Assembly: GCF_000686565.1 (NCBI RefSeq)
Contig: NZ_JMKW01000017.1
Span: forward strand, 1-46,575
Source of the DNA: Helicobacter bilis ATCC 51630
Lineage (GTDB): Bacteria; Campylobacterota; Campylobacteria; Campylobacterales; Helicobacteraceae
Length of the DNA: 46,575 bases
Direction: 5' to 3'
Each line of letters opens with the position of its first letter. Position 1 is the first letter of the stretch. The notes under the pieces are model-generated. The model searched no databases. It saw only the letters and a program-made list of their open reading frames with translations, and was not told the DNA's origin. The position numbers and the translations under genes were made by a program. Shown one piece after another: positions 9,274 to 18,750 of this stretch.

Positions 9274-9927
9274 GTGCAAAGAATATTTATCACTACGATT
9301 TGGTGCTATGCTATCTCTGTGCTATTGTGTCAGAATCTAGTCGCCCAAGAAAAAATTGCCATAAAGATAGAAGGCACTTGTGTCGCATTGCAAGACTTTA
9401 CTAAAGAGCAAAAAGATGTATTAATGTATGCTTATTATTATGGTAGAGATCATGGCTTTGGCTATCTTATGGCAGCAATCGCATGGAAAGAATCGTGTGC
9501 GGGGGAGTATTTGTTGAATTTCTCTGATCCATCTGCTGGGATATACCACGCGCATATTCCTAATGTGATTAGAAAATATACAAGCTATCAAGATTCTTCG
9601 TTTTTGCGTAATGTTGTAGGGCAAATGCTTATTTCTGATCCTATGTTTGCATCATCTATCGCACTAGATAATCTTAGATATTGGCATAAAGTCCATAAGG
9701 GCGATTTACACAAAATCATAAAGTCTTATAACAAAGGCTTTGCGTGGAGAAATAGAGAGAATGTAAATAGACAAGCCCAAGCCTATTATATAGATATTAT
9801 GCGAAAGATAAATGAGCTTGAAGTCTTTATCCCGCAATATATTCATACCTATAAATTGCATACGCCTTATAGAGATTTTAAAGTAAAGTTTGATGGGAAG
9901 AAAGGGAAAGAAACACAAGCTAAGTAG
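9274..9927 (+). CDS. Secreted lytic transglycosylase-like protein
   Basis: The 217-residue protein starts with GTG after an AAAAGG ribosome binding site and has a signal peptide (hydrophobic residues 5-20, likely cleavage after LVAQ near residue 25), so it acts outside the inner membrane. The core resembles the SLT/lysozyme fold: AIAWKESCAGE holds a candidate catalytic glutamate, followed by DPSAGIYHAHI and later SYNKGF, matching the E..S-A-G and SYN-G pattern of lytic transglycosylases that cut peptidoglycan. It is shorter than MltC or Slt enzymes and has no other domain. The copA start lies 15 bases downstream, so the two are probably co-transcribed; a functional link is not evident. Confidence 0.65.
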   Translation: MQRIFITTIWCYAISVLLCQNLVAQEKIAIKIEGTCVALQDFTKEQKDVLMYAYYYGRDHGFGYLMAAIAWKESCAGEYLLNFSDPSAGIYHAHIPNVIRKYTSYQDSSFLRNVVGQMLISDPMFASSIALDNLRYWHKVHKGDLHKIIKSYNKGFAWRNRENVNRQAQAYYIDIMRKINELEVFIPQYIHTYKLHTPYRDFKVKFDGKKGKETQAK

Positions 9928-9942
9928 TTTGAAAGGAAAAGT

Positions 9943-12900
9943 ATGAACTTTAGTCAAACAGATAACTCACAAAAACAAACACCACTATCACCGCCGATAA
10001 ATCACACATTAGCAAAAAATAGAGAATCTATAAGCATAGATTCTACTTGTCATGTTGAGCGAAGCGAAACATCAAAGATTCTAGAATCTATACGACTCTC
10101 CATCTCTGGTATGCGTTGTGCGAGCTGCTCTGCGAGTATTGAAAATGAGTTGAGAAAAAAAGAGGGCATAAAAGAAGCAAATGTATATATCCTAAATAAC
10201 ACAGCAGTAATAAAGTTTGATAAAGAAACTTGCGATATAGATTCCATAATATCATGTATAGAATCTTTGGGTTTTAAAGCTAAACCTGCCCCAAAGTCTA
10301 GCTTTACTTTAGCAAATAACAAAAATCAAGCAAATACAAACTTTAGTCTAAAATCATTACATACAACTTCTAGCCCCACTTTCAATATGCTAAAAGATTC
10401 TAATCCGCTTGAGTGTGCCACTGAATCTAAATCGCAAAAAATAGAGAATACAAAACCTACACAAAACAACACAATAGAATCTAATCTCTATGATACTAAA
10501 AAACATGAAGTAACTTGTATAGAATCTGAATCTAAAAACACAGATTCTGTCTGTCATGTTGAGCGAAGCGAAACATCTAAAACAATGGATAATTTAGATT
10601 CTACAATTCATACAAACAATGATATAGAATCTAGTAAAGATATTTCGCCTTTTTCAAAGGCTCAATATGACAAGATTCTAGATTCTACACTAACAAACCA
10701 CGCAAACAAAAACACAAATTCTAGTAATTGCTCTATGGCTTTGGAGGCTTTGAGTGAATTAGAGGGTGGGAGTTATCTAAGCGATAATGACTGCCCCTCT
10801 AATTCACTCAATCGTTCAAATTGTATAGACAAGGGCGAATTTTTACAGAATACAGAATCTACAAAAAATACCAATAAAAACACTGCGGAAGTATCTTGCA
10901 ATGATTTTGTGGGTTATCAAGGTGAGGGCGAAGGGAGTGTATATAAAATACATGACCAAGCCCTCGCCGCAGATTCCCGCAAAAGAATGCAAGAGACACC
11001 GCAGCAAAACATTCTACAAAAAATAAATCACTACATAGAACACACCCTTTTAAACGATAAAAGGCGATTAATCTTTAGCATTATCCTATCCCTAGTGATA
11101 GTGTATATAAGTATGCTGCATGATATGTTTAGCCTCCCCTTGCCGCAAATCCTGCATAATCCTATACATAATGGCTTGACACAGCTTTTTATCACGCTTT
11201 GTGTTATGCACTTTGGGCGGAGTATATATTTTCATGGATTAAAAGCGTTATTTGCCCTGCGACCTAATATGGATTCACTTGTGAGTGTGGGGAGTTTATC
11301 AGGCTTTTTGTATAGCTGCTTTAGCTTAGCACAAATGCTAAAAGGCATAGAGAATCATTTATATTTTGAGAGTGTTTGTGTGATTTTAAACTTTGTTATG
11401 CTTGGGAAATTTATAGAAGAAAACGCAAAAAATAAAGCTATAAATAACGCAAAATCTCTACTGCAAAGACAAAGTGAGATTGCCCTAAAAATCATAAATC
11501 CACACGATATAGCCGCCCTAAAGACTGAAGAAATCTCACCATATAATCTTCAAATAGGCGATTATATACACATACTGCCACACAGCTTTATCCCCATAGA
11601 TTCTATACTTTATTCAAATGAATCTCATATCGATGAGAGTATGTTAAGCGGTGAGAGTATCCCTATTAAAAAGGAAAAAGGTATGCAGCTTTTTGCAGGG
11701 ACGCTAAATCTTGATACGCCCATAATTGCTTGTGTTAGCCATACTTTAAGTGATTCTAAAATCAGCAAAATGCAAAGCCTATTAGAGCAAACCCTTGAAA
11801 GCAAAGCAAATATCGCAAAACTTGCAGATAGAATCTCACTCATTTTTGTCCCGCTTGTCATGCTTCTTGCTACTTGTAGTGGAATCTTTTGGTTTATATA
11901 TGAGGGCTTAGAGAGTGCTATGCTATATTTTTCCAGCACACTTCTTATATCTTGCCCTTGTGCCTTAGGACTCGCCACGCCAATGGCAATACTCTTTGCA
12001 AACGCTAGGGCAAATCACTTTGGAATCTTTTTTAAAAACGCACAAAGCCTTGAAAGTCTAAGCAAAACAGACTATGTAGTCTTTGATAAAACAGGCACTT
12101 TAACGAAAAGGGATTTTAGTCTGCATAGCATATTCTTACAGGAAAATATAAGTGAAAACGAGCTATTACGCATTGCCTCTTCTATTGAAATTTCAAGCAA
12201 TCATATTATCGCTAAAGCAATTTGTGAGAGTTTTCATAATAAATCTAGTGATACGCAACTCTATAAACAGCTAGATTCTAAACACTACATGAACGCAGGG
12301 ATAGAATCTAAACTGCTTATAGATTCTAAAGAGAGAGTGTTTTTGATTGGAAATGCGAGACTTTTAAAGGATAGGGCAGGGCTATCTGTTGAGACAGATT
12401 CTATAAAAGGCTGTGTTTGCGTGTATATCGCTGAGATTATGCAGGATAGGGCGATTTTACTAGGGCGTATATATCTAGCAGAAGCATTAAAGCCATACGC
12501 ACAAGAGATGATAGCTATGCTTAAAACAGGCGGTTTTCAATGTGAGATTCTAAGCGGGGATATGAAAGAAAATGTGAGCTATATCGCTGATATTTTAGGC
12601 ATTCCTTACAAGGCAGAGTGTCTGCCAGAAGATAAAATGCGATATATAGAATCTCTGCAAGAAAAAGGGCATAAAGTGATTATGATAGGCGATGGGGCAA
12701 ACGACTCTATTGCGATAGCAAAGGCTGATCTTTCACTCGTTATGGCAAGTGGGAGTGAAGTAAGTATTGAGTATGGCAATATTATCTATTTTAGAGATGA
12801 TTTACTAGGCATTGTGGAAGCACTGCATTTAGGTAGAAAAACACTACATAATATCAAACAGAATCTAGGCTTTGCATTTTTATACAATATCATTTGCATA

Positions 12901-13029
12901 CCCATTGCTATGGGAATATTTAGTCCTTTTGGAGTTATGCTAAATCCAATGCTTGCAAGTCTTGCTATGAGCCTTAGCTCTATTAGTGTTGTAGGCAATG
13001 CAAGTAGATTGTATGGGGTTTGGAGATAG
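9943..13029 (+). CDS. copA: Copper-exporting P1B-type ATPase with a repeat-filled linker
   Basis: CopA pumps Cu(I) out across the inner membrane. Visible parts: one N-terminal heavy-metal domain (residues 52-115, GMRCASC with C59 and C62); membrane segments from about residue 378; the metal-binding CPC at 671-673 in SCPCALGLATP; the phosphorylated D715 in FDKTGTLTK; GDGANDS at 917; and YN in LYNIICIPIAMG plus M and S in MSLSSISVVGNASRL, which mark the Cu(I) class. The usual HP of the nucleotide domain reads HI (SSNHIIAKAI). At 1028 residues it is about 280 longer than H. pylori CopA as I recall it (about 745). The excess is mainly a Ser/Asn-rich linker at about 116-360 built from repeat elements, plus a half element before the metal domain. 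No CopP chaperone gene follows. Confidence 0.93.
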   Translation: MNFSQTDNSQKQTPLSPPINHTLAKNRESISIDSTCHVERSETSKILESIRLSISGMRCASCSASIENELRKKEGIKEANVYILNNTAVIKFDKETCDIDSIISCIESLGFKAKPAPKSSFTLANNKNQANTNFSLKSLHTTSSPTFNMLKDSNPLECATESKSQKIENTKPTQNNTIESNLYDTKKHEVTCIESESKNTDSVCHVERSETSKTMDNLDSTIHTNNDIESSKDISPFSKAQYDKILDSTLTNHANKNTNSSNCSMALEALSELEGGSYLSDNDCPSNSLNRSNCIDKGEFLQNTESTKNTNKNTAEVSCNDFVGYQGEGEGSVYKIHDQALAADSRKRMQETPQQNILQKINHYIEHTLLNDKRRLIFSIILSLVIVYISMLHDMFSLPLPQILHNPIHNGLTQLFITLCVMHFGRSIYFHGLKALFALRPNMDSLVSVGSLSGFLYSCFSLAQMLKGIENHLYFESVCVILNFVMLGKFIEENAKNKAINNAKSLLQRQSEIALKIINPHDIAALKTEEISPYNLQIGDYIHILPHSFIPIDSILYSNESHIDESMLSGESIPIKKEKGMQLFAGTLNLDTPIIACVSHTLSDSKISKMQSLLEQTLESKANIAKLADRISLIFVPLVMLLATCSGIFWFIYEGLESAMLYFSSTLLISCPCALGLATPMAILFANARANHFGIFFKNAQSLESLSKTDYVVFDKTGTLTKRDFSLHSIFLQENISENELLRIASSIEISSNHIIAKAICESFHNKSSDTQLYKQLDSKHYMNAGIESKLLIDSKERVFLIGNARLLKDRAGLSVETDSIKGCVCVYIAEIMQDRAILLGRIYLAEALKPYAQEMIAMLKTGGFQCEILSGDMKENVSYIADILGIPYKAECLPEDKMRYIESLQEKGHKVIMIGDGANDSIAIAKADLSLVMASGSEVSIEYGNIIYFRDDLLGIVEALHLGRKTLHNIKQNLGFAFLYNIICIPIAMGIFSPFGVMLNPMLASLAMSLSSISVVGNASRLYGVWR
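10048..10073. repeat. Half copy of element A at the start of copA
   Basis: TGTCATGTTGAGC followed by GAAGCGAAACATC is identical to the left half of the element at 10552 and encodes the same CHVERSETSK (copA residues 36-45). No matching right arm follows within the next 150 bases, so this is a solo left half. It sits just before the heavy-metal domain. Confidence 0.8.
10552..10672. repeat. Inverted-repeat element A, complete copy in the copA linker
   Basis: Arms TGTCATGTTGAGC (10552-10564) and GCTCAATATGACA (10660-10672) pair with one mismatch; further in, GCGAAACATCT pairs with the complement of AGATATTTCGC. The encoded peptide starts CHVERSETSK and ends ESSKDISPF..AQYDK, matching the lnt copy (ESSKDFSP..AQND). 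The spacer is longer than in lnt (95 versus 40 bases) and holds AGATTCT words. Confidence 0.85.
10690..10853. repeat. Element B: hairpin element shared with trpCF, copy 1 (copA)
   Basis: This stretch is about 80% identical to 25468-25631 in trpCF, ending with 42 identical bases (10809-10850). Its core is a perfect 17-base inverted repeat, TTGAGTGAATTAGAGGG (10750-10766) against 10795-10811, closing a 28-base loop that contains AGTTATCTAAGCGATA. It is read in the same frame in both genes, giving peptides with SYLSD and the shared RSNCIDKGEFLQN. In the trpCF copy the arm bases differ but remain complementary. Confidence 0.9.
10883..10982. repeat. Element C: GC-rich broken inverted repeat in the copA linker
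   Basis: GCCCTCGCCGCAG at 10970-10982 is complementary to two separated blocks, CTGCGG (10883-10888) and GAGGGC (10924-10929), as if a stem arm had been split by 35 bases. Its GC content stands out from the surrounding AT-rich DNA. No second copy is seen in the window, so whether it is a mobile repeat is unknown. Confidence 0.45.
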
Positions 13030-13055
13030 CAGAATCTATTTTTAGATTAATATAG

Positions 13056-13061
13056 TATAAT
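13056..13061 (+). promoter_or_regulatory. -10 box of the FkbM methyltransferase gene
   Basis: TATAAT lies 40 bases before the ATG at 13102 in a short AT-rich gap after copA, giving this switched gene its own likely promoter. Confidence 0.45.
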
Positions 13062-13101
13062 TTTATTTACTATTATTTAATTATTGTTTAAGGGAGATTC
13101 T

Positions 13102-13937
13102 ATGTTTCATAAGTTTTATTCAATGCGTAAGCACACAAAGATACTTAATCGCTCACTTAATGCCTTGGGTATTGGCTCTGGTGGAGAAGTCTTTGATAGC
13201 GGGGAAGAGATAGCTTTTAATATCTTGCTGAAAAATTCATATTTTAGCAATAAGACCTCATTTTGTATTTTTGATGCAGGTGCAAATGTGGGCAAATACA
13301 CAACATTGTGTTTGCGACATATGGGGGGGGGCAAACCTCTCAAAATAAGAATACGCTAGATTTTAAAATCCATTGTTTTGAGCCATCGCACTATACTTTT
13401 GAAAAACTCTTACAAACACATAGCAATAACGAAAAAGTAATTCTTAATAATTTTGGTTTATCAAATGCTGAAACCAAAGCAACCCTATATTCAAATGCCG
13501 ATGGTTCTGGTCTCGCAAGTCTTACAAAAAGACGACTCGATCATTTTAATATTGACTTTAACAAAACAGAGCAAATTCAACTTAGCACACTTGATACATA
13601 TTGCAAAACACAAAACATCTCGCACATAGACTTATTGAAGCTTGATGTGGAGGGACACGAGCTTGATGTATTAGATGGTGCGAAAGTTATGTTTGCAAAC
13701 AAAGCTATTGATATGGTTACTTTTGAGTTTGGTGGTTGTAATATTGACACACGCACATTTTTTCAGGATTTTTGGTATTTCTTTAGTAAAAATGATATGG
13801 CAATTTATAGAATCTTGCCTAATGCGACTTTATATCACATTGATAGTTACAGGGAAACCGATGAGCAGTTTATCACTACAAACTATATTGCAATTACAAA
13901 GAAATGCAAGATTGATAAAGACATGTTGGCAAGATAG
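13102..13937 (+). CDS. FkbM-family methyltransferase, poly-G phase-variable, currently off
   Basis: FkbM-family enzymes transfer a methyl group from S-adenosylmethionine, often to surface sugars. The frame from ATG 13102 (ribosome binding site AAGGGAGA) encodes the SAM-binding FDAGANVGKYT at about residue 57 and then enters nine Gs at 13323-13331; with nine it stops at 13359. The rest, holding the family signature LLKLDVEGHELDVL, continues in another frame to 13937. A tract of 7 or 10 Gs would join the two into about 278 residues with no missing homology, so this looks like slipped-strand switching in the off state rather than decay. Glycan methylation in lipopolysaccharide or capsule is inferred from the family; no other glycan gene adjoins it. 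Confidence 0.85.
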
Positions 13938-14574
13938 TATAATAGACATTTAAGATTCTCATTACTGAAACATCAATAAACTATCTTAGCATATAATAGA
14001 ATCTTTCCTTGCTTAACATTATTACTTAAGCAAAGCACTTGCATAAAAGATTCTAAAATCACTGCATTTTTACGGGGGGGGGGGGTAGGCACCATAGTGT
14101 TGCACATTATTGAAACTTACAAGAAAATAAGCAAAATCTTATACTAGAGAGTATAGCTTTCTCAATATGCTTTATCGCATCTAGGACAAAATGTGTCACA
14201 CTTTGCTAAATATACGCTCTTTTGAGTTTGACATTAAGGAAGTTTATAAAGTCTTGTTGCTTGTGAAATTTTGTGTTCTTGTTTCTAGCCCTTGTTTTTT
14301 GTTAGGTTTTTATCTTTGTCTTTTAGTGTTTGGAACTTTCATCGGCAATCAAAGATTCTATAGTTGGTTCTTGATTTTTCTGTGGTGATTGCAATATGGC
14401 CAAACTCAGCATTGTCATAAAACTTGCGATCATTGTTTTGAATACTTTGTAGGAACAACTCGGCGATAATGATAGTAAATAATTGCTCGATCATCTAGCT
14501 ATGTATGGAAATTAGGATTCGATTCTATTATTTAAGCCCTTGCTTAGTTAAAACCGCATTTTGCTTAGCATATA
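13938..14574. other. Non-coding or decayed stretch with a G12 tract
   Basis: These 637 bases between the FkbM gene and dprA carry no convincing intact gene. They contain twelve Gs at 14074-14085 outside any clear frame, and on the minus strand a 51-codon frame (14339-14494) that looks coding in composition. Several AGATTCT words are present. Confidence 0.5.
14339..14494 (-). pseudogene. Possible gene remnant of unknown family
   Basis: A 51-codon frame reads ATG to TGA; the codon before the ATG is a stop. The product has ordinary protein-like composition, with stretches such as NNDRKFYDNAEFGHIAITT, unlike the Leu/Phe-rich translation of the opposite strand. No ribosome binding site is seen, and the neighbouring DNA does not extend it in any frame. 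I do not recognise the family. It may be the end of a gene otherwise lost from this patch. Confidence 0.25.
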
Positions 14575-15447
14575 TTAGCAAGGCACAATATATAAACCAT
14601 TGCGTTTAATCTTACCCTCTAGTTCATACGCAAAGACTAAATCTCCAAAAAGTTTTAAGGCATCTTCAAACAATCCATTATTGTATGCAAACTCTAAGAG
14701 CGGGTCTTTTATCTCTTGCATATAGGCGATATTGTGAATCTCACAGACATTTGTTACAAAAGATTCTATATCATAGATACATTGTGCCTTCTGTGCGTGT
14801 AGCAACTCTTGTGTGCCGCGACTTTCATGCAATCTATGGGGCAATACAAAAAGGGGCTTTTGCAGGGTTATGGCTAGATTTGCCGATGAGCTTGAGCCAC
14901 TTTTTATATCTGCTTGGGGTATGATTATGATATCACTCCATGCAATTATCAAGCGATTTCTCTCTAAAAATGTATGCTTCATGGGCTTATAGGTGCCGCT
15001 ATATTCGCTTAAAACTAGTCCATTTTGTGCTAGATTATTAATCAAAGTAGCATTTTCTTTAGGATAGATTGCATCAATACCGCAGGGCAAAATAAGAATG
15101 GCATTATTATTCGCGTTTAAATGTGCGATAGAATCAATGCCAATAGCCCCACCACTAACGATTACAAAGCCTTTTTGTGAAAGCGTGTTTGCTAGTTGTG
15201 TAGTCATTTGTTTTGCATATTGATTTGGCGATCTTGTGCCAATGATGGCTACTTTTGGCTTTTTGAGTAGGGATAGATTCCCACGCACAAAGACTCCATT
15301 AAATGCTTTGTATAAATGTTTGCTTTTGAGATTATTTTCTTTTGCCTTATGTATTAAATCGTCAAGTAAAGCGATTTTATCCATTGAGAGATATTTGGCT
15401 AACGCACTAGATTCTAAAAATTCACTTTGAGTGATGATTGTGTGCAT
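14575..15447 (-). CDS. dprA: DNA processing protein DprA (Smf)
   Basis: DprA binds incoming single-stranded DNA and loads RecA during natural transformation. The Rossmann-like core is plain: IGTRSPNQYA, IVSGGAIGIDSIAH, ILPCGIDAIYPKEN, LSEY, FLERNRLIIAWSD and SGSSSSANLA, ending in FVLPHRLHESRGTQELL. I start at 15447 (MHTIITQSEF) because AAAGGA sits eight bases upstream; the open frame extends 25 codons further but that part has no homology or ribosome binding site. This gives 290 residues; H. pylori DprA is about 265. Its presence fits a naturally competent organism. Confidence 0.93.
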   Translation of the reverse strand: MHTIITQSEFLESSALAKYLSMDKIALLDDLIHKAKENNLKSKHLYKAFNGVFVRGNLSLLKKPKVAIIGTRSPNQYAKQMTTQLANTLSQKGFVIVSGGAIGIDSIAHLNANNNAILILPCGIDAIYPKENATLINNLAQNGLVLSEYSGTYKPMKHTFLERNRLIIAWSDIIIIPQADIKSGSSSSANLAITLQKPLFVLPHRLHESRGTQELLHAQKAQCIYDIESFVTNVCEIHNIAYMQEIKDPLLEFAYNNGLFEDALKLFGDLVFAYELEGKIKRNGLYIVPC

Positions 15448-15648
15448 AAATGTCCTTTTGCGGGGATTGTAAATTCTTGCTAGCTTACAAATACAGGCAT
15501 ACAATAATGAAGCCACAAACAAAAATCCGTAGAAATCCTTGTAGAATTATGCAAACCATAGATAAAAAAACTTTTTTTAGAATCTAAATGTTTTTGGGTT
15601 ACATAATATTCTGCCTTGTCTCATATGATGACTTATTAGAATCTAACC

Positions 15649-18105
15649 CTACACCACAAAATTGACTAATTTGTTCGGCACGAAGATTTCTTTTTTAATC
15701 TCACTTGTAAGCCATTTTTCTGCTACGCTTTTAGCAGCATTGATGACTTCTTCCTTTGTGGCATTTGTAGGCATCATAACTTCAGCGCGTTTCTTTCCAT
15801 TAACGCTAATTGCATAGGTGATTTCATCTTGCTTGAAAGCATCTTTATCAATCTCAATAGGTGCAAAATTTGCGAGATTAAACAACTCTTGACTAAGCTC
15901 ACTTGCAATATGCGGGATAAAATTCTCTAAAATATGAAGCAATATAAAATAGCCCTCTGTGAAAACTAAATCATTATCTTGTGCAGACAAAGCATTATGT
16001 GCTTCCATACACGCAGCAATTACGACATTAAATGGATAGCCCTCAATCTTTTTATTAAATATATTTTGCTGTTTTTGCAGGGCTTCATATACTTTTAGTC
16101 TTGCGTTTTTGGAATCTTTACTTAGATTCTGTGTGTCTATTTTTGGTAATGTCTCGCACTTTTTCACACGCACTTTTCTATCAATGAGACGGCAAATAAA
16201 TTTATAGCACCCAACCACACTATTATCATTCCAATCAAGCGCATAGCTAGATGGTGCAGCAAAAAGGATAAATAATCTTGCAGTATCTGCTCCATAAGAT
16301 TCTATAATATGTCGCGGCTCTACTACATTGCCTAGACTTTTTGACATTTTCACTCCATCTTTTAGCACCATGCCTTGCGTGAGTAAATGTGAGAAAGGCT
16401 CACTAAAGCTAATATAGCCTAGATCTCGTAGCATTTTGGTATAGAATCTCGCGTATAAAAGGTGTAAAATCGCATGCTCAATTCCACCGATATACTCATC
16501 TACCTCCATAAAATATTGCAGAGATTCCGCACAAAAGGCTTTGTCTTTACGCAATTCCTTTGGTGTTGTGTAATGCAGGAAATACCAGCTAGATTCTACA
16601 AAAGTATCCATTGTATCAGTCTCTCTTATAGAATCTGTATTGCATTTGGGGCATTTTGTATATTTCCAAGTTGCATGTTTTTCAAGTGGATTGCCTTCCC
16701 CTGTTATCTCAATATCATTTGGTAATTCAACGGGCAGAACATTAGATTCTACCACGCCACATTGTGGGCAGTGGATAAGTGGTATAGGTGTCCCCCAATA
16801 GCGTTGGCGTGATATGCCCCAATCTCTTAGTTTATAGTTTGTAGTCTTTTTGCCTATGCCTTTTTCTTCAAAAAGGGCGATGATTTTCTCCCTTGCTTCC
16901 TTGCTATTTAGCCCTGAGAATTTATCACTATTACACAAGATTCCATCTTCTGTATTTGGCTTATGTATGCCATCATTTTCGCCCTTTGCTTCTATGACGG
17001 GCAGTAAGGCTAGATTATATTTTTTTGCAAACTCAAAATCCCTTTCATCATGGCTTGGCACACTCATAACCGCCCCGCTTCCATAACTCATAAGCACAAA
17101 GTTGCTAATCCATACGGGAATCTTTTTCTGTGTGAGTGGGTGCAGGACAAAAATGGGGAGAGATATGCCTATTTTATCAGCTTTTGATCGCTCTTTTTCA
17201 GCTTGATTGCGGATATTTTTGATTATTTCTATATCATTTTTTGCTAATACATTTTTTTCAATAAGACAATCGACTATGCTATGTTCCGGTGCGATGACAC
17301 AATAGCTCACACCATAGATTGTATCAGCCCTTGTGGTATAAACATCTAGTGTGTTGATTTTATTATCTAGCAGATTTTTAGAATCTTGGCATAACTCAAA
17401 TGAAAAAGATAAGCCGCTAGACTTCCCTATCCAATTTCTTTGCATGCTTAAGACTTGTGAGGGCCATTTACCCTCTAAAGATTCTAAATCATTGAGTAAC
17501 TCTTCTGCATAATCTGTGATTTTAAGATAGTATTGATACATTTCTTTTTGCACCACAGGGGTATCACAACGCCAACATTTACCATCGATAACTTGCTCGT
17601 TAGCTAACACGGTTAAATCATTTGGACACCAATTAAGAAAGGCTTTTTTGCGATAGACTAAGCCTTTTTGCCATGCTTTTATGAAAAACTCTTGCTCATA
17701 TTTGCTATATATTGGATCACAAGTCTCTAAAACTCTTTCTTTTGAAAAGCTTAATCCCATAGTTTGTAATTCTTTTAGCATAACCTCCATATTGCTATAA
17801 GTCCAATCTTTTGGGTGGATTTTATGCTTTATAGCGGCATTTTCAGCGGGCATACCAAAGGCATCAAAGCCGATTGGGTGCAATACATTATAACCATACA
17901 TGCGATAATATCTGGCCATCGCATCGCCTATGCAGTAGTTTCGCACATGTCCCATGTGGATTGCCCCGCTTGGATATGGAAACATTGAGAGAATGTATTT
18001 TTTAGGTTTTGAAAAGTCGTTGCTTGGCTCAAATACGCCACTTTCTTGCCATATTTTCTGCCATTTAGATTCTATTGCGGCTGGATTATAGTTTTCATGT
18101 GTCAT
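15649..18105 (-). CDS. leuS: Leucyl-tRNA synthetase
   Basis: The 818-residue class I synthetase charges tRNA-Leu. The HIGH motif appears as [15 protein letters not shown] near residue 45, the zinc-like [21 protein letters not shown] segment near 155-180 ([16 protein letters not shown], then WRCDTPV), the editing domain with [12 protein letters not shown], and KMSKSLGN near 575. The C-terminal anticodon-binding part ends with a normal [12 protein letters not shown]. Length is as usual. The start is 62 bases downstream of the lipoprotein gene of the Mla operon and reads in the same direction, so read-through from that operon is possible. Confidence 0.97.
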   Translation of the reverse strand: MTHENYNPAAIESKWQKIWQESGVFEPSNDFSKPKKYILSMFPYPSGAIHMGHVRNYCIGDAMARYYRMYGYNVLHPIGFDAFGMPAENAAIKHKIHPKDWTYSNMEVMLKELQTMGLSFSKERVLETCDPIYSKYEQEFFIKAWQKGLVYRKKAFLNWCPNDLTVLANEQVIDGKCWRCDTPVVQKEMYQYYLKITDYAEELLNDLESLEGKWPSQVLSMQRNWIGKSSGLSFSFELCQDSKNLLDNKINTLDVYTTRADTIYGVSYCVIAPEHSIVDCLIEKNVLAKNDIEIIKNIRNQAEKERSKADKIGISLPIFVLHPLTQKKIPVWISNFVLMSYGSGAVMSVPSHDERDFEFAKKYNLALLPVIEAKGENDGIHKPNTEDGILCNSDKFSGLNSKEAREKIIALFEEKGIGKKTTNYKLRDWGISRQRYWGTPIPLIHCPQCGVVESNVLPVELPNDIEITGEGNPLEKHATWKYTKCPKCNTDSIRETDTMDTFVESSWYFLHYTTPKELRKDKAFCAESLQYFMEVDEYIGGIEHAILHLLYARFYTKMLRDLGYISFSEPFSHLLTQGMVLKDGVKMSKSLGNVVEPRHIIESYGADTARLFILFAAPSSYALDWNDNSVVGCYKFICRLIDRKVRVKKCETLPKIDTQNLSKDSKNARLKVYEALQKQQNIFNKKIEGYPFNVVIAACMEAHNALSAQDNDLVFTEGYFILLHILENFIPHIASELSQELFNLANFAPIEIDKDAFKQDEITYAISVNGKKRAEVMMPTNATKEEVINAAKSVAEKWLTSEIKKEIFVPNKLVNFVV

Positions 18106-18167
18106 TTATGAATCCTTCAAAAATAATTGCAATTTTATTGTTATTTATTAAATACTTTTTTAAAATG

Positions 18168-18740
18168 CTATTTCTTTATCTCTTTAGCGATTTTTTGTAG
18201 TGCTTCATTCATAGCATGTTGCAGGGTGATGGCTGGATTTTCTCCCCTTGCAGAGGTTGTTATACTACCTTCTTTTATGCGTTTCATATCATAGCCCAAA
18301 AGCTCATAAGTAAGATATACACGCCCTTCATAATCATTTGTGCCTTTTACATATAAGTCATTAATACTAATTCGCAAAGTATTTAGCCGCTGACTTAAAG
18401 GTGGATTCTGATCTATTTGTAAGCAATGATTTGACGCAATCTTTATGAAAGCATTTCTTGTCATATTCTTTGGTAAATCAATCCATTTATAATTTGGCAA
18501 TACCTTAATCTCATTTTTCTCATTATAGAGTAAAATATCCTTGCTATCATAGGGTGAGAGGGCATTCACTTGTAAAGCAAAGCTATCTTGCTTCTTTTTG
18601 CATTGATTTTCTAATTCTACATTATCAAGGCTATAAAAAGTCTGGTCTGGCAGGACTGACTTTAGATTCACATTTAAGCAACCTTGTAGTAAGGCTACAA
18701 CTAAGATGATATAGAATCCTTGCATAAGATTTAATCGCAT
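18168..18740 (-). CDS. ABC-type transport auxiliary lipoprotein of the Mla-like operon
   Basis: From ATG 18740, with AGGAG seven bases upstream, the 190-residue product has a lipoprotein signal ending in the lipobox LLQGC, so it is anchored by Cys in an envelope membrane. Its position as last gene after permease, ATPase and MCE genes, and its size, match the PqiC-like auxiliary lipoprotein (DUF330-type) found with MCE transporters; the sequence itself is weakly conserved. It presumably forms the outer-membrane end of the lipid transport path. It lies 10 bases downstream of the MCE gene. An upstream extension of the open frame overlaps the MCE gene and lacks support. Confidence 0.7.
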   Translation of the reverse strand: MRLNLMQGFYIILVVALLQGCLNVNLKSVLPDQTFYSLDNVELENQCKKKQDSFALQVNALSPYDSKDILLYNEKNEIKVLPNYKWIDLPKNMTRNAFIKIASNHCLQIDQNPPLSQRLNTLRISINDLYVKGTNDYEGRVYLTYELLGYDMKRIKEGSITTSARGENPAITLQHAMNEALQKIAKEIKK

Positions 18741-18750
18741 ATTTACTCCT

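Noticed and set aside
14191-14388. 65-codon plus-strand frame rich in Leu, Phe and Val
   Set aside because: The hydrophobic translation looks like antisense of a polar, coding-like minus-strand sequence; no ribosome binding site.
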